Positions 43,739-53,740 of a stretch of DNA of 64,000 bases are shown here, in pieces. The translations under genes were made by a program, and so were the position numbers. Within the stretch, counting starts at the first letter, position 1; each line of letters starts with the position of its first letter. This DNA comes from CAVYGM01 sp963768025 (GTDB taxonomy: Bacteria; Bacteroidota; Bacteroidia; Cytophagales; Spirosomataceae), in contig CAVYGM010000025.1 of NCBI GenBank assembly GCA_963768025.1, forward strand, positions 41,324 through 105,323, given 5' to 3'. The notes beneath the pieces are model-generated. The model was not told where the DNA came from and did not search any database. It was given only the letters and a program-made list of their open reading frames with translations.

Positions 43739-45898
43739 ATGGGGTTTTTCAGGGTAGCCAAATTGTTTCTTTTGTTGTTTACACTGGCCTTTTGCCCGTC
43801 AGGTATATCTTTCGCTCAGGAAGACCTATCGGTTTTTGGCTACTGGAAATTTCACGAAGGCAGTCCGTCCGCGTCGCTTTACAGGCACCTGTACCAGCGG
43901 GCAGACGATCAGTGGAAAAAGCGGCAGACAGGCGTAAAAAAGCTACAAACCAAGAGCGACTGGCAAAAAAGGCAGGCGCTGGTACGACAAAAACTGGCAG
44001 AGGCCATGGGACCCTTTCCCGCCAAAACCCCGCTCAACCCGGTTATTACCGGCTCGCTGGAACGGGAGGATTTCAAGGTAGAAAAGTTATACTTTGAGTC
44101 TCACCCCGGTTATTATGTTACCGCCGCTCTTTTTATTCCCAAGAACAGGCCGGGCAAGTCGCCCGCCATTCTGTATTGCAGCGGGCATAGCGCCAACGGT
44201 TTTCGCAGCGATGTGTACCAGCACACCATTTTGAACTACGTAAAAAAGGGTTTCATCGTCCTCGCCTTTGATCCCATCGGACAGGGGGAGCGCCGACAGT
44301 ATCTGGATATCAAGGACAAGGCCGCTCCCACCAAAGACCACTCCTATTCGGGTACCCAAACGTTTGTGTCGGGCCTGTCACCCGCCAACTACTTTACATG
44401 GGACGGCATCCGGGCCATTGACTACCTGATTTCCCGCCCCGAGGTAGATGCTTCCAGGCTGGGCATCACGGGTAGGTCGGGCGGGGGTACCCAAACCGCC
44501 TACCTCGCCGCCCTGGACGACCGCATCCTGGCCGCCGCGCCCGAGTGCTTCATCACCACTACGGACAAGCTCTGGCAAGCCAATGGTCCGCAGGATGCGG
44601 AACAGAATCTGGTTGGTTTTATTGAGAAAGGCCTGGACTTTCCCGATCTGATTGAGGTCCGAGCGCCCAAACCCACGCTGCTGGTCAGCACTACCCGCGA
44701 CATGTTCCCGATTCAGGGCGTCAGGGATACCTACGACGAAGCCAAAGCCGCCTTCCGGGCTTTTGGAAAACCCGATCATCTGAGCAAAGTGGAAGATGAC
44801 GCTCCCCATGCCTCCACGCCCAAAAACCGGGAGGCAACCTACGCTTTTTTTCAAAAGTACCTTGGTAATCCTGGTAGCTCGGAAGATCTGAAAGTTGACA
44901 TTTTTAAAGAAGAGGAATTGTACGCTACCCCGAATGGGGATGTATTTCAGGATCTGAAAAGTAAAAGCCTTTTCAGCCTCAATCAGGTGTATACCCAGGA
45001 GAAGGTCAAAAAAAGGATCGAACTATCGACACCAAAAACAATGGATCTGAACGCTCTGCGGACCGAAGTTATATCCCTAGCGGGCTACGAAAATCCACCC
45101 ATAAAAACGGACGTAGTATTTTCGGGTAGGTTGCAGCGCCCCGGCTTTGCTATCGAAAAGTACCTCGTAAAGGGTATGGGTGCTTATTATCTGCCGATCT
45201 TGTGGCTCAAACCCACCACGCCCAACGGGAAAATCCTGCTTTTTCTGGATGAAAACGGAAAAGCCAAGGCCTTGCAAAAAGAGGGCCTGGTGGAGCAACT
45301 GGTTGGTCAAGGCTACGAAGTAGTGGTGCCCGATCTGAGCGGATTTGGTGAGCTGGGCGATGGCTACATGAAGGGAGGCGATTCTATTTTGGACGAAGTA
45401 CCCCTCAACCTCTGGTACGCCGGCATTCAAACCCACCTGAGCCTGGTCGGCGTGCGGGCCGGAGAAATTGCTATTCTTACTGATTTTATAAAAAAGTCAA
45501 CGACTCCCGGAGAGCCGCTGGCCGCCATAGCGACCGGCACGCTGACCTCCGATCTACTGCACGCGGCCATTATCCAAAACCCGTTTGAGCAGATCGTCTT
45601 AACGCATCCGTTGGTTTCCTACCAATCCATTACGGAAGAGAGACACTACAAAACCAGGTTTGCCATGTCTGCCGTCGCGGGTGCTTTGACGCGCTACGAC
45701 TTGCCCGATCTGGTAGCGGCACTGGCCGGGAAGAAATTACTACTGATCAATCCGGTGGATGCTACTGAGAAGGAGATCAACCCAGAACAAATTGCCTCCG
45801 CGTATCAAAGTGCCTTAGCCGTTTTCCCAGCAGCGTTCATTCAGCACTCCGTAAAGCCTCGGGATTTTGCTTCCTTGATCAGCGACTGGATGAAGTAA
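43739..45898 (+). CDS. Exported alpha/beta hydrolase, acetylxylan-esterase-like, two domains
   Basis: 719 aa with a signal peptide (up to FAQEDL). Residues about 100-380 are an AXE1/dienelactone-hydrolase-like alpha/beta hydrolase: ALFIPKNRPGKSPAILYCSGH, VLAFDPIGQGER, the nucleophile elbow GITGRSGGGTQTAYL, and DDAPHAS supplying the His. Residues about 480-719 look like a second, degenerate hydrolase domain (GKILLFLDENGKAKAL, VVVPDLSGFGELGDG) with no GxSxG motif. It probably removes ester groups (acetyl or methyl) from a glycan in the periplasm. It lies between paralogue B and the sulfatase, within the PUL. Confidence 0.8.
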   Translation: MGFFRVAKLFLLLFTLAFCPSGISFAQEDLSVFGYWKFHEGSPSASLYRHLYQRADDQWKKRQTGVKKLQTKSDWQKRQALVRQKLAEAMGPFPAKTPLNPVITGSLEREDFKVEKLYFESHPGYYVTAALFIPKNRPGKSPAILYCSGHSANGFRSDVYQHTILNYVKKGFIVLAFDPIGQGERRQYLDIKDKAAPTKDHSYSGTQTFVSGLSPANYFTWDGIRAIDYLISRPEVDASRLGITGRSGGGTQTAYLAALDDRILAAAPECFITTTDKLWQANGPQDAEQNLVGFIEKGLDFPDLIEVRAPKPTLLVSTTRDMFPIQGVRDTYDEAKAAFRAFGKPDHLSKVEDDAPHASTPKNREATYAFFQKYLGNPGSSEDLKVDIFKEEELYATPNGDVFQDLKSKSLFSLNQVYTQEKVKKRIELSTPKTMDLNALRTEVISLAGYENPPIKTDVVFSGRLQRPGFAIEKYLVKGMGAYYLPILWLKPTTPNGKILLFLDENGKAKALQKEGLVEQLVGQGYEVVVPDLSGFGELGDGYMKGGDSILDEVPLNLWYAGIQTHLSLVGVRAGEIAILTDFIKKSTTPGEPLAAIATGTLTSDLLHAAIIQNPFEQIVLTHPLVSYQSITEERHYKTRFAMSAVAGALTRYDLPDLVAALAGKKLLLINPVDATEKEINPEQIASAYQSALAVFPAAFIQHSVKPRDFASLISDWMK

Positions 45899-46027
45899 CA
45901 AACCTTATTTCCGGCTTTCCCTAAAAAGCAATTTTGGAAAAAATACGTGTTCAATAGGTTAGTTTAGAGAAAATCATGTCTCTACTGTAAAGATCCTAAT
46001 CCTAAGCCCCAAATTAATTTCCAGAAA

Positions 46028-48112
46028 ATGAAGTTTACTTCCCGCTTGTCCCTACTAATTCTGTTTTCTGTACAACTAGCCTCAGCCTTCGCACAATCCA
46101 CTCCGCAAAGCAAAGCCAAACCCAATATTATTTTCATCCTCGTGGATGACATGGGCTGGGGAGATTTGGGGGTTTTCTGGCAACAACAGCGCATGAAGGC
46201 CAACAACCGGAGCGAACCCTGGCAGTTTACGCCCGCCCTCGACGCCATCGCCCGCAACGGTGCCATGCTCACCCACCACTACTGCGCCGCGCCGGTGTGC
46301 GCCCCATCGCGGGCCTCCCTCATGCTGGGCGTCAGCCAGGGCCATGCCAATATTCGCAACAACCAGTTCGACAAGGAATTACAGGACACCTACACCATGA
46401 GTTCGGTGCTGAAGCAGGCGGGATACAGTACCAGTCTGGTAGGAAAGTGGGGCCTGCAGGGCACGGACGTGGAAGCACCCAACTGGCCCGCGCACCCGCT
46501 GAACCGCGGCTTTGACTATTCCTATGCCTACATCCGCCACGTCGACGGCCACGAGCATTATCCGGTGGAAGGGATTTACCGGGGCAAAAAAGAAGTATGG
46601 GAAAATAAAACCAATGCAACGGCGGGCCTGGCCAAAAGCTTTACCACCGACCTGTGGACGGCTAAGGCCAAGCAGATTATCAAGCAACAGGCCGGAAAAC
46701 CCCAGCCTTTCTTTATGTACCTGGCCTACGACGTACCCCACGCCGTGCTGGAACTCCCCACCCAGGCCTATCCCCAGGGAGGTGGTCTGAAAGGCGGCTT
46801 GCAGTGGCTGGGCACGTCAGGCAAAATGATTAACACCGCTTCGGGTACCCCCGATTCCTACTTCCACCCCGACTACGCCAAGGCCACCTACGACCACGAC
46901 AAAAATGCCGCTACGCCCGAAGTAGCCTGGCCCGATGTGTATAAGCGCTACGCCACCCTCTGCCGCCGGATTGATGACGGCGTGGGCGATATCATGCAGC
47001 TATTGAAAGATCTTAAAATAGATCAGAATACGCTGGTCGTCTTTACTTCCGACAACGGCCCGTCCATCGAATCCTACTTGAAAGAAGAGTATGAACCTAT
47101 TTTCTTCAATAGCTTCGGCCCGTTCGATGGTATCAAGCGCGACGTATGGGAAGGCGGCGTGCGGATGCCTACCCTAGTTCAATGGCCGGCGGCTATCGCA
47201 GGAAATAAGGTCGTGACCCAGCCTAGTGCCCTGTACGACTGGCTCGCTACCTTTGCCGATGCCGCCCAAATCCCCGCCCCCGCGCGTACCGACGGCGTAT
47301 CGCTCCTCCCCTCGCTCACCGGCCAGGGTACCCAAAAGCAGGGCGTTGTGTACATTGAGTACGAAAATAACGGCGCTACGCCTCAGTTTGACGAATTTTC
47401 CCAAAACCACCGGGGACGTAAACGGAATCAAATGCAAAAGCTCCGGCTGGGAGATTTTGTGGGTGTACGGTATAATATAAAGTCAGCCGACGATGATTTT
47501 GAGATTTACAACGTTGTGACCGACCCGCAGGAAACCAAAAACCTGGGCAAGGAAGCCGTCTACCAATCATTGCAAAAAACTTTCAAAGACAAAGCCACGC
47601 AGGTACGGCGCCCCGATGCGGAAGCGCCCCGCCCTTACGACCTGGCCGCTATGGCCGCCGTGGAAGCTCCCAAAGCCGCCCCGGGCATTCGTTGGGTAGC
47701 CCACGAGGGTCAGTTCCCCTGGGCGGCAGATCTCAGCGGCCTGCCCGCTTCAAATACAGGTACCCTGCCCGAATCCAACCTCAGCAAAATCGCCCTGAAG
47801 GAAGGGATGATTTACCAGGAAGGCTACATTAAGGTACCAAAAGACGGGATCTACCAGTTTACGATGAACGGCAACGGAAGCTACCTGTTCCGGCTGCACG
47901 ATGCCATGATCATCGACCGCACCTACCCCGACCAGCCCAAGCTAAAAATGGCCGTTTCGGGTACGGCCCACCTAAAGGCAGGCTACCATCCGTTCCGGAT
48001 CTACTACCATCATACGGGCCCCGCCAAGCCTACCCTCGACTGGTCGTGGCAAGCAGAAGGAATAGCGGAGCAACCCGTGCCTGCCAGTGCTCTATTTCAC
48101 TCCGCTGACTAG
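46028..48112 (+). CDS. Sulfatase (S1 family) with C-terminal PA14-like domain
   Basis: 694 aa, signal peptide (MKFTSRLSLLILFSVQLASAFAQ). The sulfatase core has FILVDDMGWGD (metal Asp40-Asp41) and VCAPSRASLMLG, where Cys91 in C-x-P-S-R is the residue converted to formylglycine. Further motifs: SLVGKWGLQG, VVFTSDNGPS and VWEGGVRMPTLVQWPA. Residues about 545-690 resemble a PA14 domain (YQEGYIKVPKDGIYQFTMNGNGSYLFRLHDAM, HLKAGYHPFRIYYHH), likely carbohydrate-binding. It removes sulfate esters from a glycan in the periplasm. Activity needs a formylglycine-generating enzyme, which is not in this window. Confidence 0.92.
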   Translation: MKFTSRLSLLILFSVQLASAFAQSTPQSKAKPNIIFILVDDMGWGDLGVFWQQQRMKANNRSEPWQFTPALDAIARNGAMLTHHYCAAPVCAPSRASLMLGVSQGHANIRNNQFDKELQDTYTMSSVLKQAGYSTSLVGKWGLQGTDVEAPNWPAHPLNRGFDYSYAYIRHVDGHEHYPVEGIYRGKKEVWENKTNATAGLAKSFTTDLWTAKAKQIIKQQAGKPQPFFMYLAYDVPHAVLELPTQAYPQGGGLKGGLQWLGTSGKMINTASGTPDSYFHPDYAKATYDHDKNAATPEVAWPDVYKRYATLCRRIDDGVGDIMQLLKDLKIDQNTLVVFTSDNGPSIESYLKEEYEPIFFNSFGPFDGIKRDVWEGGVRMPTLVQWPAAIAGNKVVTQPSALYDWLATFADAAQIPAPARTDGVSLLPSLTGQGTQKQGVVYIEYENNGATPQFDEFSQNHRGRKRNQMQKLRLGDFVGVRYNIKSADDDFEIYNVVTDPQETKNLGKEAVYQSLQKTFKDKATQVRRPDAEAPRPYDLAAMAAVEAPKAAPGIRWVAHEGQFPWAADLSGLPASNTGTLPESNLSKIALKEGMIYQEGYIKVPKDGIYQFTMNGNGSYLFRLHDAMIIDRTYPDQPKLKMAVSGTAHLKAGYHPFRIYYHHTGPAKPTLDWSWQAEGIAEQPVPASALFHSAD

Positions 48113-48304
48113 TAGTCCTTTTTCGTTTCGGTTTCTACCTCTGTTGATGCCCATAGCTGGCAAAAACTAACACAAACGGCCCCCATTAGGCTACTTTCAC
48201 CCCTTTTGGGGGCATTGATCGCTATTTGGGACTCAAGACTGCGCGAGAAGGAGATTTGGTCAATATTCCACGTACCTACACAAATCACGATTGAAACATT
48301 GGTG

Positions 48305-48312
48305 TATATTTG
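48305..48312 (+). promoter_or_regulatory. Putative -7 element (TATATTTG) upstream of the second sigma factor
   Basis: Exact TAnnTTTG match 37 nt before the TTG start at 48349. A TTG at the ideal -33 spacing is not clear, so this is tentative. Confidence 0.35.
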
Positions 48313-48348
48313 TGTATTATTCAGAGGAAAAAACACTAAACCGAAAGA

Positions 48349-48954
48349 TTGAAAACCAGCCAGTCAAATGACCAGGAAATCTGGCGCGCGTTTCGGGCGG
48401 GCGATCGGGGAGCCTTTGCTACCCTCTTTGACCGGCACTACCGGCAGTTGTATTCCTATGGCCGTCAGTTTCTGGACGACGAAACCCTGGCAGAGGATGC
48501 CATCCATGATCTCTTCATCACCCTGTGGCGCACCCGCGAAAACCTGACGGAGGAAGTCGATACGATCAAGTTTTATCTTTTCCGGTGCCTGCGCCGAAAC
48601 ATTCGACGCCTGGCCGATCGGGAGAAAAGATTTCAGAACCTTGACTTGCAGCAGGCAATCGAAGAGTTTGATAAACAATCAGAAACACCAACCTTTACAG
48701 ATAGCTCCTCCGAATCCCTGTTGGTACTGCGCCTGAAGGCGATTATTGCCGCACTTCCCCGGCGTCAACGCGAGGTAGTGATGCTACGCTATTACGAAAG
48801 CTTCAAAGTGGAGGAGATTGCCGTACTGATGGGAATCTCCGAGAAGACTGTTCGTAATACTCTCTTCAACGCCATGACCTCCCTGCGGGAGAATTCGGAC
48901 CTCCTTCGGGCTGCCCTGGCCGTCGCGGCTTTGCTCTTGTTTTTGTTTATCTGA
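48349..48954 (+). CDS. ECF RNA polymerase sigma-70 factor (module 2)
   Basis: 201 aa from TTG 48349. Region 2: IWRAFRAGDRGAFATLFDRHYRQLY and DAIHDLFITLWRTREN; region 4: LPRRQREVVMLRYYESFKVEEIAVLMGISEKTVRNTLFNAMTSLRE. A C-terminal hydrophobic tail (AVAALLLFLFI) is again present. It heads the second PUL module: FecR, SusC with STN, SusD, GH97 and DUF1080 genes follow on the same strand. It probably activates them when the SusC-type receptor senses its ligand. Confidence 0.93.
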   Translation: MKTSQSNDQEIWRAFRAGDRGAFATLFDRHYRQLYSYGRQFLDDETLAEDAIHDLFITLWRTRENLTEEVDTIKFYLFRCLRRNIRRLADREKRFQNLDLQQAIEEFDKQSETPTFTDSSSESLLVLRLKAIIAALPRRQREVVMLRYYESFKVEEIAVLMGISEKTVRNTLFNAMTSLRENSDLLRAALAVAALLLFLFI

Positions 48955-49100
48955 TTTTCGGTTCATCAATTCCCGTCCGGTTTGGCTTCGGATGGGTTGG
49001 TGGAATTTTTTTCTAAAAAAACTTACGGGAAATAGGTCAGTTTAAAAAGTGGTGTCTTTAGCTAGGTATAACCAAAAGCGATGTCTCGCCGATTACCCCG

Positions 49101-50210
49101 TTGCCATTGGAAAAATATCCGCTTACTACCGCCGAAGATTTTATTCAGGATTCCCTTTTTCAGGAATGGGTACTGGACTGTACTCCCCAATCGGCGGAGT
49201 TCTGGGAAGATTTTCAACTTCATCATCCCGAGCGTAAACCCACCGTGACGGCGGCCCGAGCGCTTCTGCTCGCCCTGCACCACTCACAGTCGCTTCCCAC
49301 CGCGGCACAAGGTCAGCGGCTATGGGCCAGGATCAGCGAGGATATAGAGGCGTCCCCCGAGGCAGGAAACAGCCGGATACCTACCCCGGTAATGCCGCTG
49401 TGGAAATGGCTGTCGGCAGCAGCGATGCTCGTGGCCGCACTTGGGCTGGGCTGGTTCGTTCAGCAAAACGAAAAAGAAGCTGAGACCACTTACACCGAAC
49501 AAATAGCCGAATCGGCCCAACCTTTAATCGAAAAAGTCAACTCGACCGGAAAACCTCTGAAACTGGCACTGAGCGATGGGAGTAGGGTACTCCTGTATCC
49601 GGCCAGTCGGATTAGCTACGCGGATCCGTTTGTGGGTGACAAGCGGGAGGTGTTTCTTTCGGGTAAAGGCTATTTTGAGGTAGTCAAGGATGATACAAAA
49701 CCCTTCGTTGTGTTTGCTCATCAGCTGGTAACGCAGGTAGTGGGCACCAGCTTCCTCATCGATGCCTTCGAAAACAATGCCTCTCCCAGCGTGGAAGTAC
49801 GTTCCGGAAAAGTAAAGGTGTTCCGACTGGACCAATACCGGGAATCCCAACGGGGAAAAGCTGAGAAAATGGTCCTGCTTACGGCCAACCAGCAGGTAAG
49901 CTACGATAAAATCAAAAAAGACTTTTTTACGCGCTATATCGCCAGGCCCGCCTTGCTGAAAACCCCCGCGGCACATCCTGATTTTCGATTCGAGAATTCG
50001 GCCGTAGAAGATGTCTTTGGAACCCTGCAAGAAGCTTACGGGGTAACCATTGACTACGACCAGGAACGCCTCAAAAACTGTCGAATCACAGTTCCGCTTG
50101 GTACAGAACCCTTTTTCCGAAAGTTGGATATTATTTGCCAAACCATCGGAGCTACCTACGAAGTATGGGGAACGCGAATTGTCGTTTCGGGAAAAGGATG
50201 TGATTTCTAA
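49101..50210 (+). CDS. FecR family anti-sigma factor (module 2)
   Basis: 369 aa from TTG 49101. One transmembrane helix (WLSAAAMLVAALGLGWFV, around residues 97-118) separates a short cytoplasmic part from the periplasmic FecR domain (LALSDGSRVLLYPASRISYA, REVFLSGKGYFEVVKDDTKPF, VTQVVGTSFLIDAF, VRSGKVKVF) and a DUF4974-like C-terminus (AVEDVFGTLQEAYGVTIDYD). It closely mirrors module 1. It links the second SusC to the second sigma factor. Confidence 0.93.
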   Translation: MPLEKYPLTTAEDFIQDSLFQEWVLDCTPQSAEFWEDFQLHHPERKPTVTAARALLLALHHSQSLPTAAQGQRLWARISEDIEASPEAGNSRIPTPVMPLWKWLSAAAMLVAALGLGWFVQQNEKEAETTYTEQIAESAQPLIEKVNSTGKPLKLALSDGSRVLLYPASRISYADPFVGDKREVFLSGKGYFEVVKDDTKPFVVFAHQLVTQVVGTSFLIDAFENNASPSVEVRSGKVKVFRLDQYRESQRGKAEKMVLLTANQQVSYDKIKKDFFTRYIARPALLKTPAAHPDFRFENSAVEDVFGTLQEAYGVTIDYDQERLKNCRITVPLGTEPFFRKLDIICQTIGATYEVWGTRIVVSGKGCDF

Positions 50211-50341
50211 TCGATACCCTGGCTATCCACTGTTGATGCATGCAATAAAATGTAAGTCGTTATAATTCTCTAACCTCCGGCAATGGTTGATCCGGCCCCA
50301 GTCGGGCATCGTCCAATCCTTGCCACTAAACCCCAAACCTT

Positions 50342-53300
50342 ATGATTGAACCACTACGATTTTTTACAAGAAAGCGTCGGATGGTAGGTATCGCCTGCCT
50401 GCATTTCGCCCTGATCCTGGCCGTAACGGAGCTATCCTCGGCCAGTAGCGTCATTGCCCAGGAGATCCTGAGCCAGCGGATTACCCTAGAAGCACAGAAT
50501 AAAAAATTGACCACCGTGCTTCAATCAGTGGAAAAAGAAGCCAAAGTACGCTTTTCGTACATCCCGCAGCTCATCCCCGCCGAAAAGCGGCTGAGCATCA
50601 CGGCTAAGAATGAAACCCTCGGAAGTGTGCTGAATCGCCTGCTCACTCCGCATGGGCTTACCTACGAAGTTAGCGGTGATTTTATAGTTCTTAAAAAATC
50701 CGAAACATCGCAGAGTTCGTCAGAAAAAGGGGTAAATGCCCCGAAAAATGTTGATATCACGGTCACGGGTGCGGTTTCCGACGAGCGCGGCGGTCCGCTG
50801 CCGGGGGTAAGCGTGGTACTGAAAGGTACGCAGCGGGGTACCACCACCAATACCAGCGGCGAGTTTACGCTCAACGTACCCGACGCTTCGTCGGTGCTGG
50901 TATTCAGCTTTGTGGGATATCGCAGCCAGGAAGTAGCCGTTGGTACGCAGAGCTCAATCAGACTCACGATGCAACCGGACGAAAATGCGCTAGACGAGGT
51001 AGTGGTGGTAGGCTACGGTACGCAAAAGAAAGTCAACGTGATCGGATCGGTGTCACAGATTACGTCCGAAAGTATCGAAAACCGGCCGGTAACGCAGGCC
51101 TCTCAGGCCATCACGGGCCAAATGCCGGGCGTAACCGTGGTGCAGCGGTCGGGCCGTCCCGGTGAGGCTGCCGGGCAAATCCGGGTGCGGGGCGTTGGCT
51201 CGTTTGGTGCCACACCCGATGCCCTGGTGCTGATCGACGGGATTCCGGGCGACATGAACGACATCAATCCCAACGACATCAAGACCATCTCGGTGCTGAA
51301 AGATGCCTCGTCGGCGGCCATCTACGGCGCTCGCTCGGCCAACGGTGTCATCCTGATCACCACCAAAATGGGTACCTCCGACAAGCTGTCGGTTAGTTAT
51401 GACGGATACACTGGGATCAACAGCGCTACCAAGCTTCCCGACTTCGTCAATTCCTGGGAATACGCCGAGATGTTCAACATCGCCTCGGGCAGCAACAGTT
51501 TTTCGGCTGACGACATCGCCAAGTACCGTTCGCAGAGCGATCCTGACAACTTTCCAAACACCCGCTTTCTGGAAGACTTGTTCTCCCGCAACGGCAAGCA
51601 GACCTCACATACCGTTACGCTGAACGGTGGTAACGAAAACAACAAGTTTTTTCTGTCGAGCGGCGTGTTGCAGCAGCAGGGAATCATTGAGAAAAACAGC
51701 TACCAGCGGTTCAACCAACGACTGAACCTGCAAAACAAGATCGGTCGGAATTTCGAATTGACCACTCGCCTCTCCGGCTCCATCGACAAGCGCGAAGAAC
51801 CGCAGGCTACGGCTAATAAGGGAGGGGAACTCACCGACCAACTCATTCAGAATGCCGTGCGGTATCCGGCTATTTTTCTGGGACAAGCCTCCAACGGCGA
51901 CTTTGGCATTGGCCCCGAAAGCGGCGGTACGCCCGTTGCCTGGCTGGCTTCCCAGTCCTACTTCCGGGCACCCACGTCCCGCTTCGGGATCAACACCAAG
52001 CTGGATTGGAAACCCCTGGAAGGACTGGTTTTGTCAGCCATCGGCGGGTTCAATTTCTCGCTTTTCGAGCGCCGTTCCTACTTGGCTTCCCAGCGCCTAA
52101 ACAACCAGATCACCCTGAACCAGTCGTACCTCGACCAGGTGAGTAATAAGGAGATCTACAAAACGATGCAGTTTATTGGCGAGTACAACAAGGAAATAAA
52201 AAACCATTTCCTGAGCCTGCTGGTCGGATATTCCTTTGAGAATCAGGATTACAACTATTTCTCCGGCTACCGGCAGGGCTTCCCCAGCAACGACTACACC
52301 GTGCTCGACCTGGGCGGATTGGAAAACCAGCAATCCAACGGATTCGATGCCGCCTGGGCTATTCAGTCGCTCTTTTCCCGGTTCAAGTACAGTTTCCAGG
52401 AAAAGTACCTGTTTGAGGTGACGGTCCGCAACGATGGTTCGTCCCGTTTTCCCAGCGGCCAGAAATACGCCCTGTTTCCTTCGGCGGCCGTGGGCTGGCG
52501 CATCGTGCAGGAGCCTTTTATGAAATCCTTTACCTGGCTGTCGGACCTGAAACTGAAAGCCTCACTGGGTGTGCTAGGGAATCAGAATATTGGCAACTAC
52601 CCGTACCAACAGGTACTGGCCGCCGGCAGAAACTACCCCTTTGGCAATACCCTGTACACCGGAGCGGCTTATTCGGTATATACTGATCCTAACATTCGGT
52701 GGGAGTCGACAAAAACCCTGGATTTTGGCCTGGAATCGGCATTTTTCAATAATAGGCTCCTATTCAATGTTACCTATTTCAACCGGCAGACGGACGATAT
52801 CCTGTTTAAGCCTTCGTCCAGTGTATCGTCGGTACTGGGACTGGGCGTTGGCGAAACCAACACCGGCGCTATGCAAAACGCCGGCTGGGAATTTGACGTA
52901 AGCCACCGCAATCGCTACAAGGATTTTGGCTACTCCATCAATGGTAATTTTTCCATCATTAACAACAAGGTGGTAACCCTGGGCCTGGGCAACGTGACCC
53001 AACCCAACGGACTGGTCGGCAACGGCTCCAATCTTTTCGTGGGCTTCCCGATGCAAATGCAGTATGGCTACCTTTCGGATGGCGTTTTTATCAGCACGGA
53101 TGATATTGCGGCCTGGCCTACCCAAACCGCCGTTACCCCCAAGCCTCAGCCGGGTGATATCCGGTACAAAGACATCAGCGGGCCCAATGGGGTTCCGGAT
53201 GGCAAAGTAGACCCTACCTACGACCGTACCTACCTCGGTAGTCAGATTCCGAAATATACCTTCGGGTCCAACATTGGTTTCACGTACAAATCCTTTGACT

Positions 53301-53734
53301 TCTCGGCCTTTCTGCAAGGCGTCGCCGGCGTCAAAGGCAGGTTGGAGGGCTACGCCGGCTACGCTTTCTTCAACCTGGGGAATATTCAACGGTGGCAAAT
53401 GGACGGACGGTTTAACCCCGACGCCCCCACCCGCTACCCGGATTACCCACGGCTGGAAGTAATCTCCAACAGTGGCACTCCCAATACCGTCACGTCCGAT
53501 TTCTGGGTGGTCAATGCCTCCTACCTTCGTTTCAAAAATATACAGCTAGGATACAGCCTGCCGGACAAGTGGCTCAGACCCCTCCACGTAAAGCGAACCA
53601 GGATCTACGTGAGTGCCGAAAACCTGCTCACGTTCACTAACTACCGGGCGGGCTGGGACCCCGAAATTAACGGCGGGGGAGCCTACTACCCCATCCTGAA
53701 AACGGTAACCTTCGGCCTTAACCTTAAACTCTGA
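50342..53734 (+). CDS. susC: SusC-type TonB-dependent outer-membrane receptor with STN domain (module 2)
   Basis: 1,130 aa, intact. Signal peptide, then STN domain (RITLEAQNKKLTTVLQSVEKE, LSITAKNETLGSVLNRLLTP), carboxypeptidase-like domain (GAVSDERGGPLPGVSVVLKG), plug (DEVVVVGYGTQKKVN, VLIDGIPGDMNDINPNDI, TISVLKDASSAAIYGARSANG) and beta barrel ending VTFGLNLKL. With SusD it imports oligosaccharides in a TonB-dependent way. The STN domain suggests it also signals to FecR. The gap to SusD is 6 nt. Confidence 0.95.
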   Translation: MIEPLRFFTRKRRMVGIACLHFALILAVTELSSASSVIAQEILSQRITLEAQNKKLTTVLQSVEKEAKVRFSYIPQLIPAEKRLSITAKNETLGSVLNRLLTPHGLTYEVSGDFIVLKKSETSQSSSEKGVNAPKNVDITVTGAVSDERGGPLPGVSVVLKGTQRGTTTNTSGEFTLNVPDASSVLVFSFVGYRSQEVAVGTQSSIRLTMQPDENALDEVVVVGYGTQKKVNVIGSVSQITSESIENRPVTQASQAITGQMPGVTVVQRSGRPGEAAGQIRVRGVGSFGATPDALVLIDGIPGDMNDINPNDIKTISVLKDASSAAIYGARSANGVILITTKMGTSDKLSVSYDGYTGINSATKLPDFVNSWEYAEMFNIASGSNSFSADDIAKYRSQSDPDNFPNTRFLEDLFSRNGKQTSHTVTLNGGNENNKFFLSSGVLQQQGIIEKNSYQRFNQRLNLQNKIGRNFELTTRLSGSIDKREEPQATANKGGELTDQLIQNAVRYPAIFLGQASNGDFGIGPESGGTPVAWLASQSYFRAPTSRFGINTKLDWKPLEGLVLSAIGGFNFSLFERRSYLASQRLNNQITLNQSYLDQVSNKEIYKTMQFIGEYNKEIKNHFLSLLVGYSFENQDYNYFSGYRQGFPSNDYTVLDLGGLENQQSNGFDAAWAIQSLFSRFKYSFQEKYLFEVTVRNDGSSRFPSGQKYALFPSAAVGWRIVQEPFMKSFTWLSDLKLKASLGVLGNQNIGNYPYQQVLAAGRNYPFGNTLYTGAAYSVYTDPNIRWESTKTLDFGLESAFFNNRLLFNVTYFNRQTDDILFKPSSSVSSVLGLGVGETNTGAMQNAGWEFDVSHRNRYKDFGYSINGNFSIINNKVVTLGLGNVTQPNGLVGNGSNLFVGFPMQMQYGYLSDGVFISTDDIAAWPTQTAVTPKPQPGDIRYKDISGPNGVPDGKVDPTYDRTYLGSQIPKYTFGSNIGFTYKSFDFSAFLQGVAGVKGRLEGYAGYAFFNLGNIQRWQMDGRFNPDAPTRYPDYPRLEVISNSGTPNTVTSDFWVVNASYLRFKNIQLGYSLPDKWLRPLHVKRTRIYVSAENLLTFTNYRAGWDPEINGGGAYYPILKTVTFGLNLKL

Positions 53735-53740
53735 CAAACC

